A DNA stretch of 64,000 bases, taken from Patiria pectinifera. Lineage: Eukaryota; Echinodermata; Asteroidea; Valvatida; Asterinidae. Positions 22,770-31,710 of the stretch are shown here, one piece after another; the stretch's first letter is position 1, and every line of letters starts with the position of its first letter. The notes below the pieces were generated by a model. That model ran no database searches, was not told the DNA's origin, and saw nothing but the letters and a program-made list of their open reading frames with translations. The position numbers were made by a program, and so were the translations under genes. The stretch spans positions 13,542,863-13,606,862 of the forward strand of contig CM057135.1 of assembly GCA_029964075.1 (NCBI GenBank), given 5' to 3'.

Positions 22770-23991
22770 GGCTTTCTGCATTATGATTTGTTTTATCAAC
22801 GTCTCTGACTATCACTATGCAAGAACATAAAATCTGTCAAAGTTTGCTTGAAATCGGCTAAAACGGTCACTGTGGACAGGATTTGACATCAGCAACACGT
22901 GCGCTGTGCGCGGGCTGACTGACATACGATATGTACAACGTACGTGCATGTACATGTACCGGTACATTGTGGACATCCTGTGCATGTTTTAAAGCAGAGG
23001 TATTGTCAACCTGAAGTTTTAAGCTTGCGAAGGGCATGTCCGAGTTTGTTCATTGCCTCGAAGCTTTGAAATGTTTAAGACCTACCCTTAAACAGACAAC
23101 TAAAGCAAAAACTAATATAAAAACTGCCATGGTTGATTTTTCAGGAATTTTCTAAGGAAAAACGGTCTTTTCATTATAAATTCCGGTCTGATGACGTCAT
23201 ACACCTTAAACTTTGCACACGTCTTAAGTGGGTCAAGGTCATCATATACACCAATATTTAGGAGATTCCGACAAACTTCGCCACAGACATCTATTCAAAA
23301 TACATTTTTGAAAAAGTTCAACCTGTCGCTAGAGGGCGCTCGAAGATTGCATGACGTCATCGGTAGATGATTTGAAGAATACTATCGGCCAAGAGACTAA
23401 CACCGTTAAAAGCAAGTTCATATCTATTACCACTTTCAAATAATAAGCCACTTCCGGTTTTGGCCTTTTTCGACCGGAAGCAAGGGTCACGTGATTTCAC
23501 GCACACTGAATGAAATGAAGACCTCAATCTACTCTACCACTTGCCGGCAACAGAATGCTGCGGACGCGTACGGTTGATTTTTTATACATTTTTAAATATT
23601 AAAATTGTCACAAATTAATTGCATATAAATAAACACCGGATGACGTCATCATGACGTCATCATTACACAATGTTGTTTGATTTAGGGTCTTTGCTTGGAC
23701 AAAGATTGGTGTAAATGAATTACTGGCAAAGAGTTGAAAATGCCCTCTAAAAATTGACATTTTAAAAAAAATTATGTGTACAAAGTCTATGGGAAAAATT
23801 AAATATTCAAAATTCTATAATTAATCACGTGATGACGTCAGCATGACGAAAAGTTTCGGCACACATCCTCAGATGATGATTAATAACTATGTTGAGTTTA
23901 AAGTTGATCAGATTTAAAATAATTGGCAAAGTGGCTTGTAGAATAAAAACGTGTACAAAACCTATGGGGAAAGTGGAAAAAGAAAAAAAAA

Positions 23992-24025
23992 CTAGAGATC
24001 TATGTCTGTTTGCAACAGAACATAG
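23992..24025 (-). repeat. Hairpin 4 with CTAG, end of a higher-order unit
   Basis: CTAG at 23992-23995, then ctatgtctgtt-tgc-aacagaacatag (24000-24025), an imperfect 11-bp stem. It closes one 1.25-kb unit and opens the next, whose block D follows directly. Confidence 0.55.
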
Positions 24026-25038
24026 GGCTTTCCGCATTATGATTTTTTTTATCAATAATACGTCCCTGACTATGCATGAACATAAAATCTGTCAAAGTTA
24101 GCCGAAAATCGGCTAAAACGGTCACTGTGGACAGGATTTGACCTCGGCAACATGTGCGCCGCGGGCTGACTGACATACGAGATGTACTTTCAAAAGAAAA
24201 AGGGTCTTTTCATTATAACTTCCGGTTTGATGACGTCATCTGCCTAAAACTTCGCACACGTCTTAAGTGGGTCAAGGTCATCATATACACCAATATTTAG
24301 GCGATTCCGACAAACTTCGCCACAGACATCTATTCAAAATACATGTTTGAAAATGTTCAACCTGTCGCTAGAGGGCGCTCGAAGATTGCATGACGTCATC
24401 GGTAGATGATTTGAAAAATACTATCGGCCAAGAGACTAACACCGTTAAAAGCAAGTTCATATCTATTACCACTTTCAAATAATAAGCCACTTCTGCATTT
24501 GGCCGTTTTCGACTGGAAGCAAGGGTCACGTGATTTCACACACACGAGATGAAATAAAGACCTCAACCTACTCTACCACTTGCCGGCAACAGAATGCTGC
24601 GGACGCGTATGGTTGATTTCTTATGCATTTTTAAATATTAAAAGTGCCACAATTTAATTGCCTATAAATAAACACGGGATGATGTCATCATGACGTCATC
24701 ATTCCACAATGTTGTTTGAATTAGGGTCTTTGCTTGGATAAAGAGTGGTGTAAATGAATTATTGGCAAAGAGTCGAAAATGCCCTTTGAAAAGCGACAAT
24801 TTTTTTTTAATATTTGTGTACAAAGTCTATGGGAAAAATTAATTATTCAAAAATCTATAATAAATTAGTCGATGACGTCACCATGACGTCAATCTTCGGG
24901 ACACATCTTTGCTATAGGGACTATGCCTATGCCAACTTTGAATGATATCTGACAAAGATTAATGCCAAAAGTGGCGTGTAGAAAAAACGTGTACAAAGTC
25001 TATGGGATTAAGGCGACAAAAAGAAGAAGAAAGAAAAA

Positions 25039-25072
25039 CTAGAGGTCTATGTCTGTTTGCAACAGAACATAG
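25039..25072 (-). repeat. Hairpin 5 with CTAG, end of a higher-order unit
   Basis: Same stem as hairpin 4 (25047-25072), CTAG at 25039-25042 after aagaagaagaaagaaaaa. The 1047-bp distance to hairpin 4 gives the length of this unit. Confidence 0.55.
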
Positions 25073-25744
25073 GGCTTTTCCGTATTGTGATTGTTTTTAA
25101 TCAATAATATGCCCTGAATATGTATGAACATAAAATCTGTCAAAGTTAGCCAAAAATCGGCTAAAACGGTCACTGTGGACAGGATTTGACCTCGGCAATA
25201 TGATGTATGTGCGTGTGTATATGGTCTTTGCTTGGACAAAGAGTGATCTAAATGAATTACTGGCAAAGAGTCGAAAATGCACTTTGAAAATCGACCATTT
25301 TTTTAAAATTTTTGATGAAATCATCGTGACGTCTTTTCGGACTTTGCAAACTAGTACGATTATCTACCTACCCACCAAGTGTCATGACAATTGGACCTTT
25401 CCTTATATGAGTTTTGAAAAATCGCATTTTGATGACGTCATAATGACGTCACACATTTTTCAAGTTTTGTGCGAATACCTATTACCTAACAGACCAAATT
25501 CAAAAAAGAATTTTGCATTTTGCACGTTGCGTTCGGGAGATATGGCTAAAAGGTCCAAAAAATCAAATATTCATATAAAATCTCAAGATGACGTCATCAT
25601 GATGTCACCTCATTTTTAATCTATAACACATCCTGGTATAGCCACATACATGTACCAAGTTTCAACCCAATCGGACTTACATTTCTGTAGATATAAGACT
25701 TCACAATATGCACGTAAATTTTCAAAAATCAATAAAAAATTAGG

Positions 25745-26570
25745 TGATGACGTCATCGTGACGTCATAGTCTTGGCAAAATTTTTGTATGAGGGTCTTCC
25801 TTGGCTGTAACTTTGATGACGATTTCAGATCGCCATAGTCAATGAGTTAAAAATCCCACAGCAGAATAACTGCACCTTTAAATACGTGATTTGCCTTTAA
25901 ACTGAATTATTTTTATAAAATATTACTTGATATTCTGACTCTTGGGAATATTTTCAAGGAAATGGCAAACGTAAAAAAATACGATTTCTTTTTCCTTCTC
26001 ACAGTAATTCTCGGCCGAAGTTCAGAAACACTCAGTAAGATATATCAGTGTTGTATAGGGAAAGACTTGTGGAGAAAGCTGTGCACAAAGTCCATGAGAA
26101 AAAATAATTATTCATGAATCCATAATAAATCATTTGATGATGACGTCATCATGATGTCATAGTCTTCGCATAATTTTTGTATGAGGGTCCTCCTTGGCTG
26201 CAACTTTGATGACGATTCCAGATCGCCAAGTTATAAAAATGGTGGCTTGAAAACGTGTACAAGTCAATAAGTTAAAAAAAAACCCACAGCAGGAAAACTG
26301 CACCTTTAAATACGTGATTTGCCTTTAAACTGAAACATTTTTATAAAATGTTACTTGCTATTCTAACTCTTGGGAATATTTTCAATGAAATGACAGGCAT
26401 AAAAAAAAATACGATTTCTTTTTCCTTCTCATAGTAATTCTCGGAAGAAGTTCAGAACTACTCAGTAAGATATATCAGTGTTGTATAGGGAAAGACTATT
26501 GGAGAAAGCTGTGTACAAAGTCTATGAGAAAAATTAAATATTCATAAATCCATAATAAATCACTTGATGA
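25745..26570. repeat. Two tandem copies of a roughly 400-bp sub-repeat
   Basis: The stretch beginning at the CRE doublet and gtcatagtcttggcaaaatt (about 25760) recurs at about 26150. It includes gagggtcttccttggctg, cacctttaaatacgtgattt and gttgtatagggaaagac, and a third CRE doublet begins at 26567. It replaces blocks C, B and A in the third higher-order unit, so the units are modular. Confidence 0.75.
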
Positions 26571-27857
26571 CGTCACCATGACGTCACTCTTCGAGACACA
26601 TCTTGGCTATAGGGACTATGCTTATGCCAACTGTCAGATGTCTGACAAAGATTAATGCCAAAAGTGCTATAATACGTCCCTGTCTATGCGCATGCATGAA
26701 CATAAAATCTGTCAAAGTTAGCCGAAAATCTGCTAAAACGGTCACTGTGGACAGGATTTAACCTCAGCAACACGTGCGCTGCAGGCTGACTGACATACGA
26801 TGTATGTGCCTATCTACAACGTACGTGCATGTACATGTACACATTGTGGACGTCCTGTGCATGTTTTAAAGCAGAGGTATTGTCAACCTGAAGTTTTAAG
26901 CGTGCGCAGGGCATGTCCGAGTTTGCTCATTGCCTCGAAGCTTTGAAATGTTTTAGACCGACCCTTAAATAGACAATTTAAGTAAAAACTAATTTAAAAA
27001 CTGCCATGGTTGATTTTTCAGGAATTTTCAAAAGAAAAAGGGTCTTTTCATTATAACTTCTGGTTTGATGACGTCATCTTTCTAAAACTTCGCACACGTC
27101 TTAAAGGGGTTAAGGTCATCATATACACCAATATTTAGGCGATTCCGACAAACTTCGCCACAGACATCTATTCAAAATACATTTTTGAAAATTTTCAACC
27201 TGTCGCTAGAGGGCGCTCGAAGATTGCATGACGTCATTGGTAGATGATTTGAAGAATACTATCGGCCAAGAGACTAACACCGTTAAAAGCAAGTTCATAT
27301 CTATTACCACTTTTAAATAATAAGCCACTTCCGGTTTTGGCCTTTTTCGACCGGAAGCAACGGTCACGTGATTTCACGCACACTGAATGAAATAAAGACC
27401 TCAACCTACTCTACCACTTGCCGGCAACAGAATGCTGCGGACGCGTACGGTTGATTTCTTATGCATTTTTAAATATTAAAAGTGCCACAATTTAATTGCC
27501 TATAAATTAACACAGGATGACGTCATCATGACGTCATCATTCCACAATGGTGTTTGAATTACGGTCTTTGCTTGGATAAAGAGTGGTGTAAATGAATTAT
27601 TGGCAAAGAGTCGAAAATGCCCTTTGAAAAGCGACAATTTTTTTTAAATTTCTGTGTACAAAATCTATGGGAAAAATTAAATATTCAAAAATCTATAATA
27701 AATTAGTCGATGACGTCACCATGACGTCAATCTTCGGGACACATCTTTGCTATAGGGACTATGCTTATGCCAACTTTGAATGATGTCTGACAAAGATTAA
27801 TGCCAAAAGTGGCGTGTAGAAAAAACGTGTACAAAGTCTATGGGCTTTTGGGGAAAA

Positions 27858-27891
<34 letters not shown>

Positions 27892-27905
27892 AGAAGAAGA
27901 AAGAA
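27858..27905. repeat. GAA/AGAAG simple repeat
   Basis: About 45 bp of nearly pure (GAA)n just ahead of the hairpin cluster. Confidence 0.9.
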
Positions 27906-27929
27906 AAAAAATCAGAACAAAAAGAAAGA

Positions 27930-28192
27930 CTTTTCCGCAACAATGCGGAAAAGCCAAAAAAATGAGAACAAAAACAAAGGCTTTTCCGCAACTTTGCGGA
28001 AAAGCCAACCAAAAAAAAAGGAAAAAAAAAAACTTTAACGAAAACAAGAGCTGTTCCCAATTGAAATTGGGAACAGCTAAAAAAAAAAAGGAAAAAAACA
28101 ACTTTAACGAAAACAAGAGCTGTTCCCAATTGAAATTGGGAACAGCTAATAACAAAAACAAGAGCTGTTTCGGTGTGTACACCGAAACAGCT
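27930..28192. repeat. Cluster of five perfect hairpins with variable stems
   Basis: Five inverted repeats in 263 bp: 27930-27953 (cttttccgca stem), 27979-28006 (same stem, loop changed), 28049-28078 and 28118-28147 (identical, agctgttcccaatt stem), and 28163-28192 (agctgttTCGGTG stem). The last three share the outer AGCTGTT/AACAGCT arms. The inner arms of the fifth are quite different, yet both sides changed so that pairing is kept. Spacers are A/G-rich with taacgaaaacaag before the stem; hairpins three and four are 69 bp apart. Confidence 0.85.
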
Positions 28193-28195
28193 AAT

Positions 28196-28405
28196 AAGTA
28201 TTCTTGAACACTGAGGGCGTTGCGTATACAGACAAAAATAAGTACAGAAACTTCAACAACTATGAACAAACTCAAAGGGACTAAGTATTCTTGAACACTG
28301 AGAGCGTTGCGTATACAGACAAAAATAAGTACAGAAACTTCAACAACTATGAACAAACTTAAAAGGACTAAGTATTCTTGAACACTGAGGACGTTGCACA
28401 TCAGA
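28196..28405. repeat. Minisatellite, about 86-bp unit, 2.4 copies
   Basis: The unit begins taagtattcttgaacactga and recurs at about 28196, 28283 and 28369 with a few differences. Open minus-strand frames through it are a by-product of the repetition. Confidence 0.85.
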
Positions 28406-28650
28406 CAAAAACTTGTACAAGATACCGATGTATTGCGCATGCTTGTGTACGATAATAGGCCTATACAGTACGTGCGTCTAGCTGTGGACTTGACATGCTA
28501 GTTCCCCATGTATGCTGTGGTCCCACTTTTTTACGTGTTTTTGTAAGGCACCACCACCAGAAACCTCCTCTTTTTTGGTGGACCACATCTTTGGGGTACT
28601 GAGGTCCATATAAATAAGCAAGCACACGACCGCTTGGCTGCTTGGTGTAA
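28406..28650. other. No gene seen; upstream of the 28.65-kb exon
   Basis: About 245 bp with a TAGGCCTATA word and the repeated ggtccat region. Possible promoter (atataaataagc near 28610 is TATA-like, about 40 bp ahead of the ATG). Confidence 0.35.
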
Positions 28651-28966
28651 ATGGATCACACCGTTGTCAGAAATAGTGCAGCAAGGGTTGGACGACTTCA
28701 GACCGCTATCTAAGCGGCCGAAAGTTTGTATGACAATATCCATTACATGTTGGATAGCCTTTGTAGAGATGTACTGCAATACCGGGAATATATTCCTGAT
28801 AATGAGACTGTTGCTGCACATTTGGTGTCTGCCGTCCAAATTATCAACACACCCGTGGCATCCATGAGAGAAGAGCAGCATCAGCATGTTGGTCAACCGA
28901 TAGCAATCTCAAGTGGCGGGCGTCCGAAATATGTCGTAACAGCGGAGCAACTGAGGTTTTTTGTTG
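28651..28966 (+). pseudogene. First exon of an integrase-core/HTH transposase-like gene (IS3EU-like family?), stop-containing
   Basis: From ATG at 28651 the translation gives RVGRLQTAI, a TAA stop at 28711-28713, then YDNIHYMLDSLCRDVL, an acidic stretch and ISSGGRPKYVVTAEQLRFFV. It ends at a donor (G|GTAGGT, 28967) in phase 1. The GRPKY-x4-EQL-x2-F ending is typical of a widespread invertebrate and fish gene family in which the next exon supplies a helix-turn-helix and later exons an integrase core. The family name is from memory. One stop codon makes this copy a pseudogene. Confidence 0.5.
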
Positions 28967-30207
28967 GTAGGTTTTCCTCCTGCTATTTTCGATGCTGTGT
29001 TTTGTTATTGTATTGCATGTTTACCAGACATACCATGTAAGTTTTATAACAGTTCATTATTGTCTTTGTAGGCCCTATGTCATCTCATCTGTCATACAGT
29101 ACAGGTTTTCAGTATCCATAAATAAACCTAGACCCGTGAACGTGGCTTGTAAACTATGCCACGCTCTTGTACATGTTCGAACCCAGCGAAATCGTCCTTC
29201 CGTGACAAAGACTGAACATTGCCTTACCATGTGATAAGTATTCACACATCAAACTTTCTAGAACATGTTGAAAACTGCTTTTACGCCAAATCTGGCATTT
29301 GAACGATAATCGAGGTAAAATGTGGCAAGATCTTCAACCTCCTCCTGATGCATGTGATTTACCACGTGATAAATGCTGCAGATATTGCACTGACGCTCTG
29401 GGCAATCCTGGATGTCCGGATCGTAAGTGCGATTCCCAATTATTAGCTGCGTTTATCCATGGTCACGTTATTGGCCAATCAGACGCCGCATATCATATGC
29501 GCCACATGAATCAAACTGGTAGCTTGGAGGGCTCCGATAATTTTGCACGCCCTCCGTGTGCACTGGGGGAGGGGGTCCTCCTGCCTTATGTTTTGTGTCT
29601 AATTCTAGAAGTAAGGCAAAACATGAGTCTGGGGCTGTATACAGCCATACTTATGGGGCTAGGCCTAACCCAAACTCCTGCAGTCGACTCGACAATAATA
29701 TCTTGCATAAAATGGCAACATGCAGTGTCATACATGTCATAAAGATGGCATTGAGAGCATTGGCACATACTTTTACATTTTACAGTTATTTTTTAACATG
29801 CAGGGTTTATTTTAGACCCGTGAACGTGGCGTTGTATACAACGCCACGCTGTTGTGTATTTTCGAACCTAGCGAAATCGATCCTCCATGCAGAAGTTCGT
29901 TTGGATGTTAAGTACTCACCTAGAAATAATTTGCCTGTCCGCGTGTTCAGGATGTGTTTTTTTCGACGAAATTTGCCATCAATGAAGACCCATACGAACG
30001 TGTAGAAATTAGATTTTAACCTGACAAGTGACCCTGACAAATGACCCTGGATGAGTATTGCCTGTGCGAGGAAGGTTCCCGTTGCTGGCCCCCAAACGTT
30101 AAGTTCAGTCGGTCAAGACCATACTTTCACCTGAAAATCAGGCACATGGTAGATGGAATACCCATTAGCAAAAAATGTTAAATTCTGCTCCTTTAGCGTC
30201 CTCGTTA
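28967..30207. other. No supported gene; contains a pair of short hairpin repeats
   Basis: Open frames here (for example 29299-29742) show a CCRYC and PDRKC pair but no recognisable family and no splice-site support. The repeat pair at 29129 and 29815 is listed separately. Confidence 0.35.
29129..29880. repeat. Two copies of a hairpin-bearing repeat (29129-29197 and 29813-29880)
   Basis: Both copies read agacccgtgaacgtggc, then gccacgct, then ttcgaacc(c/t)agcgaaatcg, then a cctcc/ccttcc end. In the second copy the arms ACGTGGCGTTGT and ACAACGCCACG form a perfect stem around TATAC. The two copies are 685 bp apart in the same orientation. Confidence 0.7.
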
Positions 30208-30461
30208 TCCTGTAAAATCCAAACTTTTGGGCTGACTTTTTCAGCTGCTAGCGCAAACAATGGAAGCTCCGGTGTCTTAATGAAAATGCATGAGCTGTAA
30301 TCTGCTTGCAGTCGGAGGTCATTGCGCCGTCAACACAAGAGGGATTTACGTCAACGTGTGGAGTACGCAATTTCATGACCTCCGATTAGAGCTCATGCAT
30401 TTCCAGTGTTCGCGCCAGCAGCAAAAAAAAAAGTCAGCCTAAAATTTTGGATTTAACAGGA
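30208..30461. repeat. Foldback MITE with long imperfect inverted repeats
   Basis: The left end tcctgtaaaatccaaac and the right end ttttggatttaacagga are complementary. Complementarity continues inward through ggctgacttttt, gctgctagcgc, ggaagctc, atgcatgagct and cggaggtcat on both arms, about 100 bp each side. The element abuts copy B of the tRNA-like repeat exactly. Confidence 0.75.
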
Positions 30462-30850
30462 CGCGTAATTTTTATTCCTAGGAGGGTTAGGGGCAATGTC
30501 ATGAATAATTCATGTTTATCCATGAGAACGGACAATGACATCAACAGCATTGTTGTTAGTTACTCAACTAGTTACAATACATTAAAGCATTTTAAAGAAC
30601 GGTTGTCGTCGAGCTACCACACAGTAGCCTAGTGGATAGTGAGATGAGCTATGGATACAAAGATCCCTGGTTCGAATCCACGTCGTCGCTGCTCATTTTT
30701 ATCACCTATTTTTCTTCTCCAAATTTATCTCTGAGATAATTCTAAATTAAGGGGAAAACAGAACGAGAACCTAAGTCTTGCAATGATTCAAAGGAAAAAC
30801 TGAATTATTCATGACATTGCCCCTAACCCACCTAGAAAAAAAAATTACGC
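30462..30850 (+). repeat. tRNA-like composite repeat, copy B, with about 50-bp terminal inverted repeats
   Basis: The ends gcgtaatttttattcctagg and ccacctagaaaaaaaaatta are inverted repeats that also share ggggcaatgtcatgaataat, about 50 bp with few mismatches. The interior holds TAGCCTAGTGGATAG (A box, about 30626) and, 42 bp on, the perfect B box GGTTCGAATCC (about 30668), the spacing of a tRNA gene. The acceptor stem does not pair, so this is not a working tRNA. It combines SINE-type promoter boxes with TIR ends. Confidence 0.7.
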
Positions 30851-31440
30851 TAACAGGCATATGAGGACGAATAAGGTACAGGATTGAAAGTTTTCTTGCT
30901 GTTGGGCTTCCAACTATGCATGTACATGATTTTCGGGTGAAAATATGTTATGGTAGCAACGGGGACCTTCGTTGCACAGGCAATACGTCAGTTCAGCACT
31001 GGGTTAGGCCTTTCTTTTGTAAAGAACTGAATCTTAGACTCCTTGTGAAATGCGATGGCCATCCTTATGGGAAAAAAACAAAACAAAAAACAATCATTAA
31101 ATAGGTATTGAACTGCACTTACACATGTACATGTCAGGCAAAATATTTGTTCTAGAACAAATATTTTGGGGGGGCTAGCACGGTGGATCCAAACAATTTT
31201 CAGGGAGGCGTGCTGAAATGTAGACCGGTTCTTTTTTCCTGACACTTAGGCCTCCGAAAATCAATAGGGGGGGGGGGGGACTAATGCACCCGCAGAATGT
31301 GTAAAGGGTTAGGATTTATTATTTAAATAAGCATGATACCTTGTGCCCAGCAAGTTTATTGAGAACTCCAAATTGTTATAGCACTAAAAACATGATTATT
31401 ATTTAGTTTTTGTTGGTATACATCAAAGTTAAAAGTCTAC
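30851..31440. other. No gene seen; contains a palindrome and a G-run
   Basis: Holds the perfect palindrome at 31139-31168, followed by TTTGGGGGGGC and a run of 13 Gs near 31267-31279. No coding support. Confidence 0.4.
31139..31168. repeat. 30-bp perfect palindrome
   Basis: Every base pairs with its mirror position; the centre is TTCTAGAA and the arms are caaaatatttg. Could be a protein-binding palindrome or a young foldback. Confidence 0.9.
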
Positions 31441-31614
31441 CTGCTTTCGGCATATGAACCAATACAAACTGGACCCGCTCATCCAGTTCATCATCTTCAA
31501 TCTCACTGTATAGTCTTTGATTTGAAATGTTAAATTCTTGAAGACGCCGCTTTATTGTCCTTTCACTGACACTAAAACAAGTTGCGGTGGCTTTAACGGT
31601 GCAATTCAAATCTC
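31441..31614 (-). CDS. Helix-turn-helix exon of the integrase-core/HTH transposase-like family
   Basis: On the minus strand an acceptor (TTTTCAG) opens a 58-codon exon: GDLNCTVKATATCFSVSERT, IKRRLQEFNIS, then IEDDELDERVQFVLVHMPKAG, ending at a donor (GTAGAC). The VSERTIKRRLQEF core is a classic HTH. The phase-1 entry matches the phase-1 exit of the exon at 28651-28966, and together they are consecutive exons of one family, yet they lie on opposite strands 2.5 kb apart. No further exon is seen. Confidence 0.5.
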
Positions 31615-31710
31615 CTGAAAATAGAAGCAAAATCAAGTACCCTCATCAGAACAAACGTGATAATTAATTAGAAAGACAGTAAGACTGGCGAGTCCCCACT
31701 CCGTCTTTAT

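Larger units (their letters stand above)
21396..28195. repeat. Higher-order repeat field with paired TGACGTCA palindromes and terminal hairpins
   Basis: Sub-blocks recur in a fixed order. Block D (cggctaaaacggtcactgtg: about 22.80, 24.06, 25.10, 26.68 kb) is followed by C (gtgggtcaaggtcatcatat: 23.23, 24.27, 27.10 kb). Then come B (gccggcaacagaatgctgcg: 23.54, 24.58, 27.42 kb) and A (gggtctttgcttggac type: 22.34, 23.68, 24.72, 27.56 kb), then an A-rich tract and a hairpin. Units are 1.0-1.3 kb and about four are present. Perfect TGACGTCA occurs about 37 times by eye up to 27.73 kb. No proteins are encoded. Confidence 0.85.

Noticed and set aside
21396-27760. CRISPR-like array
   Set aside because: Repeats are long, diverged and unevenly spaced, the context is eukaryotic, and there are no cas genes.
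27797-28440. Long open frames on both strands across the GAA tract, hairpins and 86-bp minisatellite
   Set aside because: Low complexity, poly-Glu/poly-Ser runs and period-locked repeats; no protein family resemblance.
29299-30005. Two overlapping frames of about 148 codons
   Set aside because: Some cysteines, but no family resemblance, no splice support, and overlap with the short repeat pair.
30615-30690. A functional tRNA gene
   Set aside because: A and B boxes are good, but the acceptor and anticodon arms do not pair; a derived repeat is more likely.
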